A model generated the notes under the pieces. The model was not told the DNA's origin, ran no database searches, and saw only the letters and a program-made list of their open reading frames with translations. 58,692 nucleotides of DNA from Sediminimonas sp. Lineage in GTDB: Bacteria > Pseudomonadota > Alphaproteobacteria > Rhodobacterales > Rhodobacteraceae. The position numbers and the translations under genes were made by a program. The stretch lies in the NCBI RefSeq assembly GCF_024637375.1, contig NZ_JAGXFK010000032.1:1-58692 (forward strand), written 5' to 3'. Positions 18,554-26,572 of the stretch are shown here, piece by piece (position 1 is the stretch's first letter; each line of letters starts with the position of its first letter).

Positions 18554-19173
18554 GGGTGCTTCTCCTCGGGTGCGACTCGTTTCGCAAGTTTTCGTTTCGT
18601 CAAGTTGTTTGGTTTTGCACGCCGACCAGTTTGCAAGAAAGTGATCGACTCATAGTGATCTTCGAGTGGCGTGAACGTTCCCACGTCCTCGGCCCATGCC
18701 TTGAGGGTTTTCTTACAACTTATTTCCCAAGCGACTACCTCTATTCCCCAACCCATCTTTTGCATTCGGTCAAGGTCAGCATGAAAACCTACGCCATCAT
18801 CAAAACCACTACCGTCTCCGGTCAAAAGGACTACTGTTCCTGGATCGCTGGAATTGTCTGCTAAGCTACGGAGCATATGCACTTGAAGGCATTGATCGAC
18901 GCCTTGCTCCTGACCGGAGTCTGCTCCTCTTTCGAATAGCTCTACATGCACTCCTGCGCTTCTGAGACGAGACCAAACAGCCGCCAATTCAGGCGGCACC
19001 GAGCCTACGCAAATGGCTTTATCGGCAGGTCGATCAGCTAGCGCGAGAGAGTATAAATTTTGGAACTCAATCCTTACGGAGTTTTCTTCGAAATACCCTT
19101 CACGTCGGTTGGCAACATACTTTGCGGAAATGAAAATATTCGAGTTGTCCCAAAAGAGATGTACATTTGACAT
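18550..19173 (-). CDS. NYN-domain (PIN-like) putative ribonuclease, likely inserted
   Basis: A 207-residue protein with a NYN/LabA-like fold: N-terminal HLFWDNSNIFISAKYV (acidic and Asn residues near 8-12), the middle EQGVDQCLQVHML (Asp near 93), and VVLLTGDGSGFDDGV near 118-128. These match the acidic metal-binding positions of NYN nucleases. Codon use and composition are visibly AT-richer than the flanking genes. It lies between GST and fadA in the beta-oxidation run, 15 bases before the GST stop on its upstream side, and its last codons read through the fadA Shine-Dalgarno. The RNA target is unknown; an accessory or defence role is possible. Confidence 0.78.
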   Translation of the reverse strand: MSNVHLFWDNSNIFISAKYVANRREGYFEENSVRIEFQNLYSLALADRPADKAICVGSVPPELAAVWSRLRSAGVHVELFERGADSGQEQGVDQCLQVHMLRSLADNSSDPGTVVLLTGDGSGFDDGVGFHADLDRMQKMGWGIEVVAWEISCKKTLKAWAEDVGTFTPLEDHYESITFLQTGRRAKPNNLTKRKLAKRVAPEEKHP

Positions 19174-19188
19174 TTGAAGAACGCCTCC

Positions 19189-19824
19189 TCAGGCCCGGTC
19201 CGAAGGATTGCCGGGCATCAAGTCATAGGGGTGTTTCCACTTCGGCTGTTCGCTGATGCGCGTCAGCCAGGCGTCGATATTGGGCCAGTCGGCCCGCTCG
19301 AACCCGAAGGGCTCGGGGTAAAAGAGGTAGCCGCAGCAGGCGATGTCGGCGGTGGTGATGCGGTTGCCGATCAGCCAGTCGCGGTCCGACAGTTCGCGCT
19401 CCAGCACCTTGTAGGCGGCGCGCAGCCGGCCCTGCAGGAAGCCGATCACCTCGGCCGAGCGCTTTTCCTCGGGGACGAAGTTCATCAGGAACCGCGTCGT
19501 CCCGGCCTGGCCCGACAGCTTGTGATTGTCCCACAGGATCCAGCGCATGATCTCGCGCCGTTCGTTGGCGGAATGGCCGCCGAGCTTGGAGGCGCGGGTG
19601 CTGACGAAATCCTGGATCACGCCGGACTGGCTGAGCACCAGGTCGCCATCGACCATCACCGGCACCTCGCCCATGGAATTGAGCGCCAGGAATTCGGGGC
19701 TGCGGTGTTCACCGTTGAAGAAATCGACGAAGACCGGCTCCCACTCCAGCCCCGCCAGTTGCAGTGTCAGCGCCGCCTTGTAGGCGTTGCCGGATTCGCC
19801 GAAGCAGTAGAGCTTGATGGTCAT
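19189..19824 (-). CDS. Glutathione S-transferase family protein
   Basis: A 211-residue cytosolic GST. The thioredoxin-like N-terminal domain (MTIKLYCFGESGNAYKAALTL ... MGEVPVMVDGDLVLSQSGVIQDF) keeps the cis-proline in EVPVMV and the Q-S-G glutathione-contact motif. The helical C-terminal domain includes GNRITTADIACCGYLFYP with the conserved N-capping aspartate. It may conjugate glutathione to reactive acyl intermediates formed by the surrounding beta-oxidation enzymes; that is inference. The usual length is 200-230. Confidence 0.88.
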   Translation of the reverse strand: MTIKLYCFGESGNAYKAALTLQLAGLEWEPVFVDFFNGEHRSPEFLALNSMGEVPVMVDGDLVLSQSGVIQDFVSTRASKLGGHSANERREIMRWILWDNHKLSGQAGTTRFLMNFVPEEKRSAEVIGFLQGRLRAAYKVLERELSDRDWLIGNRITTADIACCGYLFYPEPFGFERADWPNIDAWLTRISEQPKWKHPYDLMPGNPSDRA

Positions 19825-19852
19825 TGCTGTCCCCTTTTGATTGCGGTTGCGG

Positions 19853-19902
19853 TGGGGGTTTCACACCCCCACACCCCCGTGGAGTATTTCCGGAAAGATG
19901 AA
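19853..19902 (-). repeat. Roseobacter-type intergenic element, copy 2
   Basis: The core GGAGTATTTCCGGAAAGATG plus AA (19881-19902) is preceded by C-rich strings CACACCCCCACACCCCCG. It is oriented opposite to copy 3 at 20052, and the two arms could pair across about 150 bases. Confidence 0.75.
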
Positions 19903-20051
19903 GCGCATCGCATTTCACCCCTTGTTAACCATGTGCCCGTTATCCTTGCCACGCGCCACAGGCTGGAGAGCCGATGGGCGTGAAAGGTGAAGCCCTGCCC
20001 CGTTCCGGATGCCATGCGGCCAGTGTTCGGGGCAGGGTGCGCCGCCCCTGC

Positions 20052-20083
20052 TTCATCTTTCCCCAAATACTCCCGCCGGAGGC
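20052..20083 (+). repeat. Roseobacter-type intergenic element, copy 3
   Basis: The core is TTCATCTTTCCCCAAATACT, followed by CCCGCCGGAGGC. It lies just downstream of the acyl-CoA dehydrogenase stop at 20111 (minus) and matches the copy at 46907 in all but one position, including the CGCCGGAGGC tail. Confidence 0.75.
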
Positions 20084-20110
20084 GTCCGGTGCTTGCCGCG
20101 CGCGCGTTGG

Positions 20111-21268
20111 TCATGATTGCTTGCCCTCGGTGAAACTGCGCGCGATCAACTCTTTCATGATTTCGTTGGTGCCGCCATAGATGCGCTGGACGCGCGCGTC
20201 GGTCCACATTTCCGCCACGGCGTATTCCTGCATGAACCCGTAGCCGCCGTGCAGTTGCAGGCACTCGTCAAGCACCTCGCCCTGGGTGTCGGTGATCCAG
20301 TATTTCGCCATTGCCGCCTTTTCCACCGACAGCTCGCCGCGCAGGTGCTCGGTGATGCATTCGTCGAGGAAGGCACGCGCCACGCGGGTGCGGGTCAGGC
20401 ATTCGGCCAGCTTGAAGCGGGTGTTCTGGAACTGCATGAGCGGCCCGCCGAACGCCTCGCGCTCGTTGCAATAGGCAATCGTGCGGTCCACGGCGCCTTC
20501 CATCGCGCCTATTGCGCCGCAGGCGATGATCAGGCGTTCCTGCGGCAGTTGGCTCATCATCTGGGCGAACCCCTGGCCCTCGGCGCCGCCGAGGATGTTC
20601 TCGGGCGGCACCTCGACATTGTCGAAGAACAGCTCCGACGTGTCGGCGGCGTGCATGCCGATCTTTTCGAGGTTGCGGCCGCGCGAAAAACCCACGGCGC
20701 CATCGGTTTCAACCACCACCAGCGAGGTGCCGCGCGCGCCGCCGGCGGGGTCGGTCTTGGCGGCGACGATGATCAGCTCGGCGTGCTGGCCGTTGGAGAT
20801 GAACGTCTTCTGCCCGCTCAGCCGGTACGAATTGCCCTCGCGCACGGCGCGGGTCTTGATGGCCTGCAGGTCCGACCCGGTAGAGGGCTCGGTCATCGCC
20901 AGCGCGCCGACCATTTCGCCGCTGATCATTTTCGGCAGCCAGCGCCGTTTCTGTTCCTCGGTGCCGAAGGCGAGAATGTAATGCGCCACGATGCCGGAAT
21001 GGATGGGGTTGCCCCAACTGGCGAAATTGGCGCGCGGATGTTCCATGCAGATCACCGCCTCGTGGCCGAAATCGCCGCCGGCGCCGCCGTATTCCTCGGG
21101 GATCGAGGGGCACAGCAGGCCCAACTCGCCGGCGCGGTTCCAGGCGTCGCGATCCATCTCGCCCTGCTTGCGCCAGCGCTCGAACTGCGGGGTCCATTCC
21201 TCGGCGATGAACCGGGCGGCCATGTCGGCCAGCATCCTGTGGTCCTCGGTCATCCATTGCGATGTCAT
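20111..21268 (-). CDS. Acyl-CoA dehydrogenase (short form)
   Basis: A 385-residue flavoenzyme introducing the alpha-beta double bond of acyl-CoA. Signatures are [18 protein letters not shown] (residues about 120-137), the FAD/substrate loop [15 protein letters not shown], and the C-terminal [15 protein letters not shown]. The glutamate of [33 protein letters not shown] is where the catalytic base is expected; the residue before GGTNE is tyrosine, so the base may be supplied from the alternative isovaleryl/long-chain position. It probably hands electrons to ETF. It sits 24 bases downstream of a small conserved gene in the same operon. Confidence 0.9.
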   Translation of the reverse strand: MTSQWMTEDHRMLADMAARFIAEEWTPQFERWRKQGEMDRDAWNRAGELGLLCPSIPEEYGGAGGDFGHEAVICMEHPRANFASWGNPIHSGIVAHYILAFGTEEQKRRWLPKMISGEMVGALAMTEPSTGSDLQAIKTRAVREGNSYRLSGQKTFISNGQHAELIIVAAKTDPAGGARGTSLVVVETDGAVGFSRGRNLEKIGMHAADTSELFFDNVEVPPENILGGAEGQGFAQMMSQLPQERLIIACGAIGAMEGAVDRTIAYCNEREAFGGPLMQFQNTRFKLAECLTRTRVARAFLDECITEHLRGELSVEKAAMAKYWITDTQGEVLDECLQLHGGYGFMQEYAVAEMWTDARVQRIYGGTNEIMKELIARSFTEGKQS

Positions 21269-21292
21269 GTCGTCCCTCCTCCCCGGGGGTCG

Positions 21293-21505
21293 TCAGCGTT
21301 TTCGCGCCTCCAGCTCGGAATTGAACCGGCGCAGGTGATGCGCGAAACTGTCCGCGTCGATGACGCGGTCGAATTCCTCGAACAGGAAGGACAGCAACTC
21401 GCCCTCGTCCAGCCCCGCCTCGGTCGCGAGCGTTCGGAGCCGGCGATAACCGTCCTCGGTCATCGCTATGGGCATGCGGCGGGTGAGGCGAAATCGTTTG
21501 GGCAT
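21293..21505 (-). CDS. Small conserved-looking protein, function unknown
   Basis: A 70-residue basic protein beginning MPKRFRLTRRMPIAMTEDGYRRLRTLATEAGLDEGELLSFLFEEF (first part only is ordered), with a predicted strand-helix-helix pattern reminiscent of ribbon-helix-helix regulators: MPIAMTEDGYRRLRTLA then GLDEGELLSFLFEEFD. I prefer the ATG at 21505 (AAGGA upstream) to a longer start. It lies between two acyl-CoA dehydrogenase genes with gaps of 24 and 55 bases and the same direction, which argues that it is real. It could regulate the operon or be a small enzyme partner. Confidence 0.65.
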   Translation of the reverse strand: MPKRFRLTRRMPIAMTEDGYRRLRTLATEAGLDEGELLSFLFEEFDRVIDADSFAHHLRRFNSELEARKR

Positions 21506-21560
21506 CGGTCCTTGTCTTGGTCGTGGCGCGGCCAACGTGCGGCGGCCGCGCCTGTGGGTT

Positions 21561-23339
21561 TCAGAACTGCTCGGCGTCCAGCGCCATGACGGTGTTGCCG
21601 CCGGCGTTGATCCGCGCCAGGTGCAGCGCCGTGGCGGGCAGGCGCCGCGCCATGTAGTGGCGCCCGGTCGCCAGCTTGGTTTCGTAGAACGCCGGGTCGT
21701 CGGCGCCGGCCTCCAGCGTTTCGTGCGCCGCCCTGGCCATCTTCGCCCACATCAGCCCGAGGCAGACATGCCCGAAAAGGTGCATGAAATCGTATGATCC
21801 CGCCAGCGCGTCGTCGGGATTCTTCATGCCGTGCTGCATGAAGAACGTCCCCGCTGCCTGCAAATCCTTCGAGGCGGCCTTGAGCGGGTCGAGGAAATCG
21901 GTCTTGAGCGCCTCGTTCCCCTCGTTTTCCTTGATGAAGGATTTCACCATCTCGAAAAAGGCCATCACATGCTTGCCGTTATCGGTGGCCAGCTTGCGCC
22001 CCACCAGATCGAGCGCCTGCACACCGTTGGTGCCTTCGTAGATCATGGTGATGCGCGTGTCGCGCACGAACTGCTCAAGCCCCCATTCGCGGGTAAAGCC
22101 CGACCCGCCAAGCGTCTGCTGGGCGCGCACCGTGGCGTCGAACCCCTCGTCGGTCAGGAAGCCCTTGATGACCGGGGTCATGAGGCTGATCAGGCCGTCC
22201 GCCGCGGCGTCGTCGCAGCGGTGCGCCCGGTCGATCATCGCCGCGCCCCAGTAGGTGAAGGCGCGCGCACCCTCGACGAAGGCTTTCTGATCCATCAGGT
22301 TGCGGCGCACGTCGGGGTGCACGATGATCGGGTCGGCGGGGCCGTCGGGGTTCTGGGCGCCGGATACCGCGCGCCCCTGCAGCCGTTCGCGGGCGAAGGC
22401 GCACGCGTTCTGATAGGCGGTTTCGGCCTGGGCAAAGCCCTGCAGGCCGACACCGACGCGGGCCTCGTTCATCATCGTGAACATGGCGCGCAGCCCGGCG
22501 TGCTTTTCCCCCACGAGGAAGCCGGTGGCGCCGTCGTAGTTCATCACGCAGGTGGCGTTGCCGTGGATGCCCATCTTTTCTTCCAGCCCGCCGCAGGTGA
22601 CCGCGTTGCGCGCGCCGAGGCTGCCGTCGTCGCCGACCATGAACTTGGGCACGATGAACAGGCTGATGCCCTTGACCCCGTCGGGGCCGCCGGGGATCTT
22701 GGCCAGCACCAGGTGGATGATGTTGTCGGCCATGTCGTGTTCGCCCGACGAGATCCAGATCTTCTGCCCCGAGATGCGGTAGGTGCCGTCGTCCTGCGGC
22801 TCGGCCTTGGTGCGGATGAGGCCCAGATCGGTGCCGCAATGGGGTTCGGTCAGGTTCATGGTGCCGGTCCATTCGCAGCTTACCATTTTCGGCAGGTAGG
22901 TCTGCTTTTGGTCGTCCGAGCCGTGCGCGTGAATCGCGTTGTAGGCGCCGTGGGTCAGGCCCTGGTACATGTTGAACGCCATGTTGGCCGAGCTGAACAT
23001 CTCGCCCACGGCGGTGCTCATCAGGTAGGGCAGGCCCTGGCCGCCGTAATCGGGGTCGCAGTCCAGCGCCGTCCAGCCGCCGTCGCGGACCTGGTCGAAC
23101 GCCGCCTTGAACCCCTCGGGCGTGCGCACGACGCCGTTTTCCAGCGTGCAGCCCTGCCTGTCGCCCACCGTGTTGAGCGGCGCCAGAACCTCCGAGGCCA
23201 GCTTGCCGGCCTCCTCGATCACCGCCGAGGTGAAGTCGGGGTCAAGTTCGTCGTAGCCGGGCACGTCCGATTGCGACACCTTAAGAAGATCGTGCAGGAT
23301 GAAGTGCATGTCCCTGGCGGGGGCGGCGTAGCTGGGCAT
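21561..23339 (-). CDS. Large acyl-CoA dehydrogenase, DmdC-like
   Basis: A 592-residue acyl-CoA dehydrogenase with an extended C-terminal domain. Features are [20 protein letters not shown] (near 160), [14 protein letters not shown] (near 190), and the catalytic glutamate in [20 protein letters not shown] near residue 430. A further helical region of about 130 residues follows and ends in [15 protein letters not shown]. Size and C-terminal shape match the 3-methylmercaptopropionyl-CoA dehydrogenase (DmdC) group, which also includes medium/long-chain enzymes. It is the first enzyme gene behind a MerR regulator, 21 bases apart. The substrate is undecided. Confidence 0.86.
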   Translation of the reverse strand: MPSYAAPARDMHFILHDLLKVSQSDVPGYDELDPDFTSAVIEEAGKLASEVLAPLNTVGDRQGCTLENGVVRTPEGFKAAFDQVRDGGWTALDCDPDYGGQGLPYLMSTAVGEMFSSANMAFNMYQGLTHGAYNAIHAHGSDDQKQTYLPKMVSCEWTGTMNLTEPHCGTDLGLIRTKAEPQDDGTYRISGQKIWISSGEHDMADNIIHLVLAKIPGGPDGVKGISLFIVPKFMVGDDGSLGARNAVTCGGLEEKMGIHGNATCVMNYDGATGFLVGEKHAGLRAMFTMMNEARVGVGLQGFAQAETAYQNACAFARERLQGRAVSGAQNPDGPADPIIVHPDVRRNLMDQKAFVEGARAFTYWGAAMIDRAHRCDDAAADGLISLMTPVIKGFLTDEGFDATVRAQQTLGGSGFTREWGLEQFVRDTRITMIYEGTNGVQALDLVGRKLATDNGKHVMAFFEMVKSFIKENEGNEALKTDFLDPLKAASKDLQAAGTFFMQHGMKNPDDALAGSYDFMHLFGHVCLGLMWAKMARAAHETLEAGADDPAFYETKLATGRHYMARRLPATALHLARINAGGNTVMALDAEQF

Positions 23340-23360
23340 CGTTTTCTCCCTTCGGGCGGC

Positions 23361-23762
23361 CTATTCTGCGGCCCGTTTCGGTTGGCGGACCGAGGCGAGC
23401 ATCTTCTCGCCCCAACTCATCTGTTCGCGCAGATCGACGATCGCGGCATCGAGTTCGTCGCGTTGCCGTTCGAGGTCGTTCAGGCGGTTGCGGGCGATGT
23501 CGATGGTGCGCATCAGTTGTGTCTGCTGCGCGTCGCCCATGTCGTAGAGGTCAAGCAACTGGCGAATCTCCTCGAGGCTGAAACCGAACCGCTTGCCCCG
23601 CAGGATCAGCTTGAGCCGCGCGCGGTCGCGCCGGGTGAACAGGCGCTTCTGGCCCTCGCGGATCGGTGCCAGCAGCTCCTTTGCCTCGTAGAACCGCAAG
23701 GTGCGCGGGGTCACGCCGAACGTGTCGCACATTTCGCGGATGGTCATCGTGTGTTCAGGCAT
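23361..23762 (-). CDS. MerR-family regulator, operon-proximal
   Basis: A 133-residue activator-type regulator. The N-terminal MerR winged helix spans residues about 6-75 (TIREMCDTFGVTPRTLRFYEAKELL ... RRDRARLKLILRGKRFGFSLEEI). A coiled-coil dimerisation helix follows (residues about 85-120). No cysteine cluster for metal is present, so an organic or acyl-CoA effector is likely. The ATG at 23762 is preferred to a longer frame. It is co-transcribed with the large acyl-CoA dehydrogenase. Paired TTGACGT/ACGTCA sites lie directly upstream, so it probably controls this operon and itself. Confidence 0.88.
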   Translation of the reverse strand: MPEHTMTIREMCDTFGVTPRTLRFYEAKELLAPIREGQKRLFTRRDRARLKLILRGKRFGFSLEEIRQLLDLYDMGDAQQTQLMRTIDIARNRLNDLERQRDELDAAIVDLREQMSWGEKMLASVRQPKRAAE

Positions 23763-23834
23763 TTCTCTTCCCGTCGGCCTTTGTTTCGGCGCACAGGTGG
23801 GTGGATCACCACGGGGGTACAACACCGTGCGATC

Positions 23835-23893
23835 TTGACGTAACCACTACGTCACGTCACTTTCAAAGTTGACGTCGTGTCACGCCACGTCAA
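23835..23893. promoter_or_regulatory. Two inverted-repeat operator candidates upstream of the MerR-headed operon
   Basis: One perfect inverted repeat is TTGACGT-N11-ACGTCAA (23869-23893). A second site, TTGACGT-N7-ACGTCA followed by CGTCA, lies at 23835-23859. Both lie in the 148-base gap between the two MerR genes, upstream of the proximal one. MerR proteins bind inverted repeats spanning the -35/-10 spacer of their own promoters, so these are good operator candidates. Confidence 0.7.
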
Positions 23894-23910
23894 GGTGGCC
23901 GGCGGCGCTG

Positions 23911-24288
23911 TCACTCGTCGCGCGCCTCCAGGTCATGCGCGGTTTCGTCGCGCAGGCGCCTGAGTTCCTGCATCGCCTCGTCGAGCTGCGCGCGCTGTTC
24001 GGCGAGTTCCTTGAGCTGCCGGTCGGCCATGGTGATCCAGGCGCGCATTTGCGCCACGGTGCCTTCCTTCTCGTAGATCAGCAGCCACTGGCGGATTTCC
24101 TCCAGCGGGTAGCCGAACTTGCGCCCGCGCAGGATCAGCGTCATGCGGGCGATTTCGCGCGGGCCGTAATAGCGTGTGCGCCCCTCGCGTTCGGGGTGCA
24201 GAAGCTCGATATACTCGTAATAGCGCAGGGTCCGCGGCGTCACGTCGAACCTGGCGCACATTTCCTTGAAAGAAAGTCTTTGCGACAT
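23911..24288 (-). CDS. Second MerR-family regulator
   Basis: A 125-residue protein with an N-terminal MerR helix-turn-helix (LSFKEMCARFDVTPRTLRYYEYIELL ... LRGRKFGYPLEEIRQWLLIY, residues about 5-75) and a C-terminal coiled coil (AWITMADRQLKELAEQRAQLDEAMQEL). It is closely similar to the neighbour encoded at 23361, consistent with tandem duplication and divergence. No metal-binding cysteines are seen. The ATG at 24288 (MSQRLSF) fits the family; the longer frame adds 32 unrelated residues. It is likely co-regulated with or regulating the beta-oxidation operon. Confidence 0.87.
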   Translation of the reverse strand: MSQRLSFKEMCARFDVTPRTLRYYEYIELLHPEREGRTRYYGPREIARMTLILRGRKFGYPLEEIRQWLLIYEKEGTVAQMRAWITMADRQLKELAEQRAQLDEAMQELRRLRDETAHDLEARDE

Positions 24289-24361
24289 CGGGCTGCCCTT
24301 GCTGCGATTGGCGCCATCCTGCACCGGCATGGCTGCCTTGGCCAGCCCCGGGCGGTGCCGT

Positions 24362-25531
24362 TCAGGACATAAAGCCCGGCGCAAGGAAGTAAAACCCGTA
24401 GGCCACGATCAGGGCCGGGATGGCCGAGTAAAGCGTCGCCAGAACCGCCGCGCGGGGGTTGAGCGCGATGGCCGGGAACAGCGCGTCGCCGTCGTTGGAA
24501 ATCGCGTTGCCCATCAGCACCGAGAACGGCACAAGCCCGTTTATGTAGAGCGTGGTCACCAGGATCTGCGGCCCGCAGCCGGGGATGAACCCGACGAGGA
24601 TACCGATCAGCGGGATCAGCGGCATGATCGTTGCGAACAGCGCCCCCAGGTCCAGCCCGGCAAAGGCAACGGCGTATTCGTAGGCCATGAAGGCCCCGAT
24701 CACCCAGACCGAGATGAAGCTCGTTTCCTCGGCCATGCGCGTCACCGGCGCGTCGGCGGGGTTGGTCATCGCGTGCAGCGACGAGCCCGCCCAGACCCAC
24801 AGGCCCATTGCCGTTCCGCCCAGCCCCAGCGCCAGCGGAACGACCGGGCTGGTCAGGGCCGCGATATCCACCGTCAGCAGGTCGGCCCCGCCGACGATCA
24901 CGCCCGGCGCCGCGATCAGAAGAAACAGGTAATCGCGCGGGCGCCGCCGCCCGATGCGCGGCGCGGCGTCGCAGGCGCCGCCGCGTGCGCCCGGCAGCCC
25001 GTCGCCGATCATGCGGTCGATCAGCCAGCCCGACACCACGCCGACGACCAGCGACAGCGGCAGCACCACCGCCGCCGCGTCGGGGCGCGTGGCCAGCAGC
25101 AGGAACGCGGCGTCGCCCATGGTGGCGGTCAGGGCCGCGACGACGGCGCCGAACCGGACATTGCCGGCCGAGTAGGCCGCCACCACCACCACGGCGCCGC
25201 CGCAGCCCGGCGTGGCGCCCATCAGCGCGGCGATGGGCACCTGCGACCAGCGCGCCGCCCTGAGCGTGTCGCCGATGTCGAAGCGGAAGACGCGCTCGGC
25301 GCCGTAGAACAGCAGCAGCGTCGCCGCCACGAAGACCGACACGCCCAGGTAGGCATCGACCATCAGCTCGCGCGTCACCGCGCCCAGCTCGCCCGGCGCC
25401 AGCGCCGCCAGCAGCAGCGCCGCCGCGACCAGCATTCGGCGCGGGCGCCGGGGCGGGCGCGAAGAGGTCGCAACCGGGGCAGTGGCGGGGGCCGCGGGCG
25501 TTCCGGGCAGGGCGATGTCGGAGGGTGGCAT
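24362..25531 (-). CDS. Putative 10-TM heavy-metal/manganese exporter (ArsP_2-like)
   Basis: A 389-residue inner-membrane protein with about ten hydrophobic segments. Two GCGG/GCGP motifs lie in the halves: ALMGATPGCGGAVVVVAAYS near residue 125 and VGFIPGCGPQILVTTLYING near residue 330. This symmetric glycine-cysteine pair is the mark of the putative manganese/heavy-metal exporter family related to ArsP. The N-terminal about 45 residues are Pro/Ala-rich and cytosolic. The ATG at 25531 follows AAGGAAC. A Fur-family-like palindrome upstream suggests metal-responsive control. The metal is not proven. Confidence 0.78.
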   Translation of the reverse strand: MPPSDIALPGTPAAPATAPVATSSRPPRRPRRMLVAAALLLAALAPGELGAVTRELMVDAYLGVSVFVAATLLLFYGAERVFRFDIGDTLRAARWSQVPIAALMGATPGCGGAVVVVAAYSAGNVRFGAVVAALTATMGDAAFLLLATRPDAAAVVLPLSLVVGVVSGWLIDRMIGDGLPGARGGACDAAPRIGRRRPRDYLFLLIAAPGVIVGGADLLTVDIAALTSPVVPLALGLGGTAMGLWVWAGSSLHAMTNPADAPVTRMAEETSFISVWVIGAFMAYEYAVAFAGLDLGALFATIMPLIPLIGILVGFIPGCGPQILVTTLYINGLVPFSVLMGNAISNDGDALFPAIALNPRAAVLATLYSAIPALIVAYGFYFLAPGFMS

Positions 25532-25543
25532 GGGCGTTCCTTG

Positions 25544-25560
25544 TTGCGAATGAATTGCAA
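25544..25560. promoter_or_regulatory. Fur/Mur-like palindrome upstream of the metal exporter
   Basis: TTGCGAATGAATTGCAA is a 17-base near-perfect palindrome starting 13 bases upstream of the exporter ATG. A second TTGC-N3-GCAA lies at 25577-25587. Alphaproteobacterial Mur (manganese-responsive Fur relative) sites are AT-rich palindromes with TTGCAA-type ends. Repression or activation by metal is inferred from site and gene type. Confidence 0.5.
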
Positions 25561-25634
25561 GAGCAAAAAATAACGCTTGCATCGCAAAAGGCAAGCCCGA
25601 ATAACACGGGCCGTGTCCGGCAGGAGGCAAGCGA

Positions 25635-26063
25635 ATGGCAACGGGTCTCGACAAGACGAAGATGGCGCGCCAGTTCACCGAGGCGATCCCTCACGCCAAG
25701 GCGCTGGGGATGGAATTCACCCATCTCGACGACGGCATCGCCGAGATGCGGTTGCCTTATGATCCCCGCTTCATTGGCGACCCGGAAACCGGGGTGATGC
25801 ATGGTGGCGCGGTTTATGCGCTGCTCGACACATGCTGCGGCGCCGCCGTCATGAGCCACCCGGCCAACGCCGGCGGGACCGCCACCATCGACCTGCGCAT
25901 CGACTACATGCGCGCGGCCACGCCGGGGCAGGCGATCCGAACGCGCGCCGAATGCTATCATGTCACGCGCTCGGTCGCGTTCGTGCGGGCCACGGCGCTG
26001 GACGATGACGACGACCGCCCCGTCGCCACTGCGGCGGGTACATTCACCGTGGAGGCCAGGTGA
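25635..26063 (+). CDS. PaaI-family hotdog thioesterase
   Basis: A 142-residue cytosolic hotdog-fold protein that probably hydrolyses acyl- or phenylacetyl-CoA esters. The core is [23 protein letters not shown] (residues about 55-77, with the HGG motif and catalytic Asp), then [16 protein letters not shown]. The CAGGAGG box fixes the ATG at 25635. The stop overlaps the start of a second thioesterase gene and a MATE pump follows, so all three form one operon. Substrate unknown. Confidence 0.88.
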   Translation: MATGLDKTKMARQFTEAIPHAKALGMEFTHLDDGIAEMRLPYDPRFIGDPETGVMHGGAVYALLDTCCGAAVMSHPANAGGTATIDLRIDYMRAATPGQAIRTRAECYHVTRSVAFVRATALDDDDDRPVATAAGTFTVEAR

Positions 26064-26572
26064 TGGCGCGCGCCCGTCCCGAACCCGTGCAGGTGGTCAA
26101 GCAACGCCGCGACGCGGCGCTCAACGCGCTGGTCCACGGCATTCCCTACATCCAGTACCTGGGCATCGAGTTCGACCGCCGCGGCGACGAATTGACCGGG
26201 GTTCTGACCTTTGACGACAAGCTGATCGGAAACCCGTTGCTGCCGGCGATCCATGGTGGCGTGACGGCCGCGTTCCTGGAGGTCACCGCCGTGATCGGGC
26301 TGAGCTGGGCGACGTTGTGGGAGGATATCGAGAGCGGCAAGCTCGACCCCGAGCAACTGATCGGCGGGCAGATGCCGCGGCTACCCAAGACCATCGACTT
26401 TACCGTCGATTACCTGCGCTCGGGGCTTCCGCGCGACGCTTATGCGCGCGCCCAGGTCAACCGATCGGGGCGGCGCTATGCCTCGGTGCATGTCGAGGCA
26501 TGGCAGGACAACAAGCACCGCGCCTTCGCCCAGGCCACCGGGCATTTCCTGATGCCGGCGCGCGATGGCTGA
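26063..26572 (+). CDS. Second hotdog-fold thioesterase
   Basis: A 169-residue protein with the PaaI-like core LLPAIHGGVTAAFLEVTAVIGLS (HGG near residue 73), an inserted acidic helix (WEDIESGKLDPEQLIGG), then TIDFTVDYLRSGLPRDAYARAQV. It may form a heteromer with the first thioesterase. I use the ATG at 26063, which overlaps the previous stop (TGATG); a GTG three bases earlier is possible. It overlaps the MATE gene by 8 bases. The insertion makes it longer than usual PaaI proteins. Confidence 0.85.
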   Translation: MARARPEPVQVVKQRRDAALNALVHGIPYIQYLGIEFDRRGDELTGVLTFDDKLIGNPLLPAIHGGVTAAFLEVTAVIGLSWATLWEDIESGKLDPEQLIGGQMPRLPKTIDFTVDYLRSGLPRDAYARAQVNRSGRRYASVHVEAWQDNKHRAFAQATGHFLMPARDG

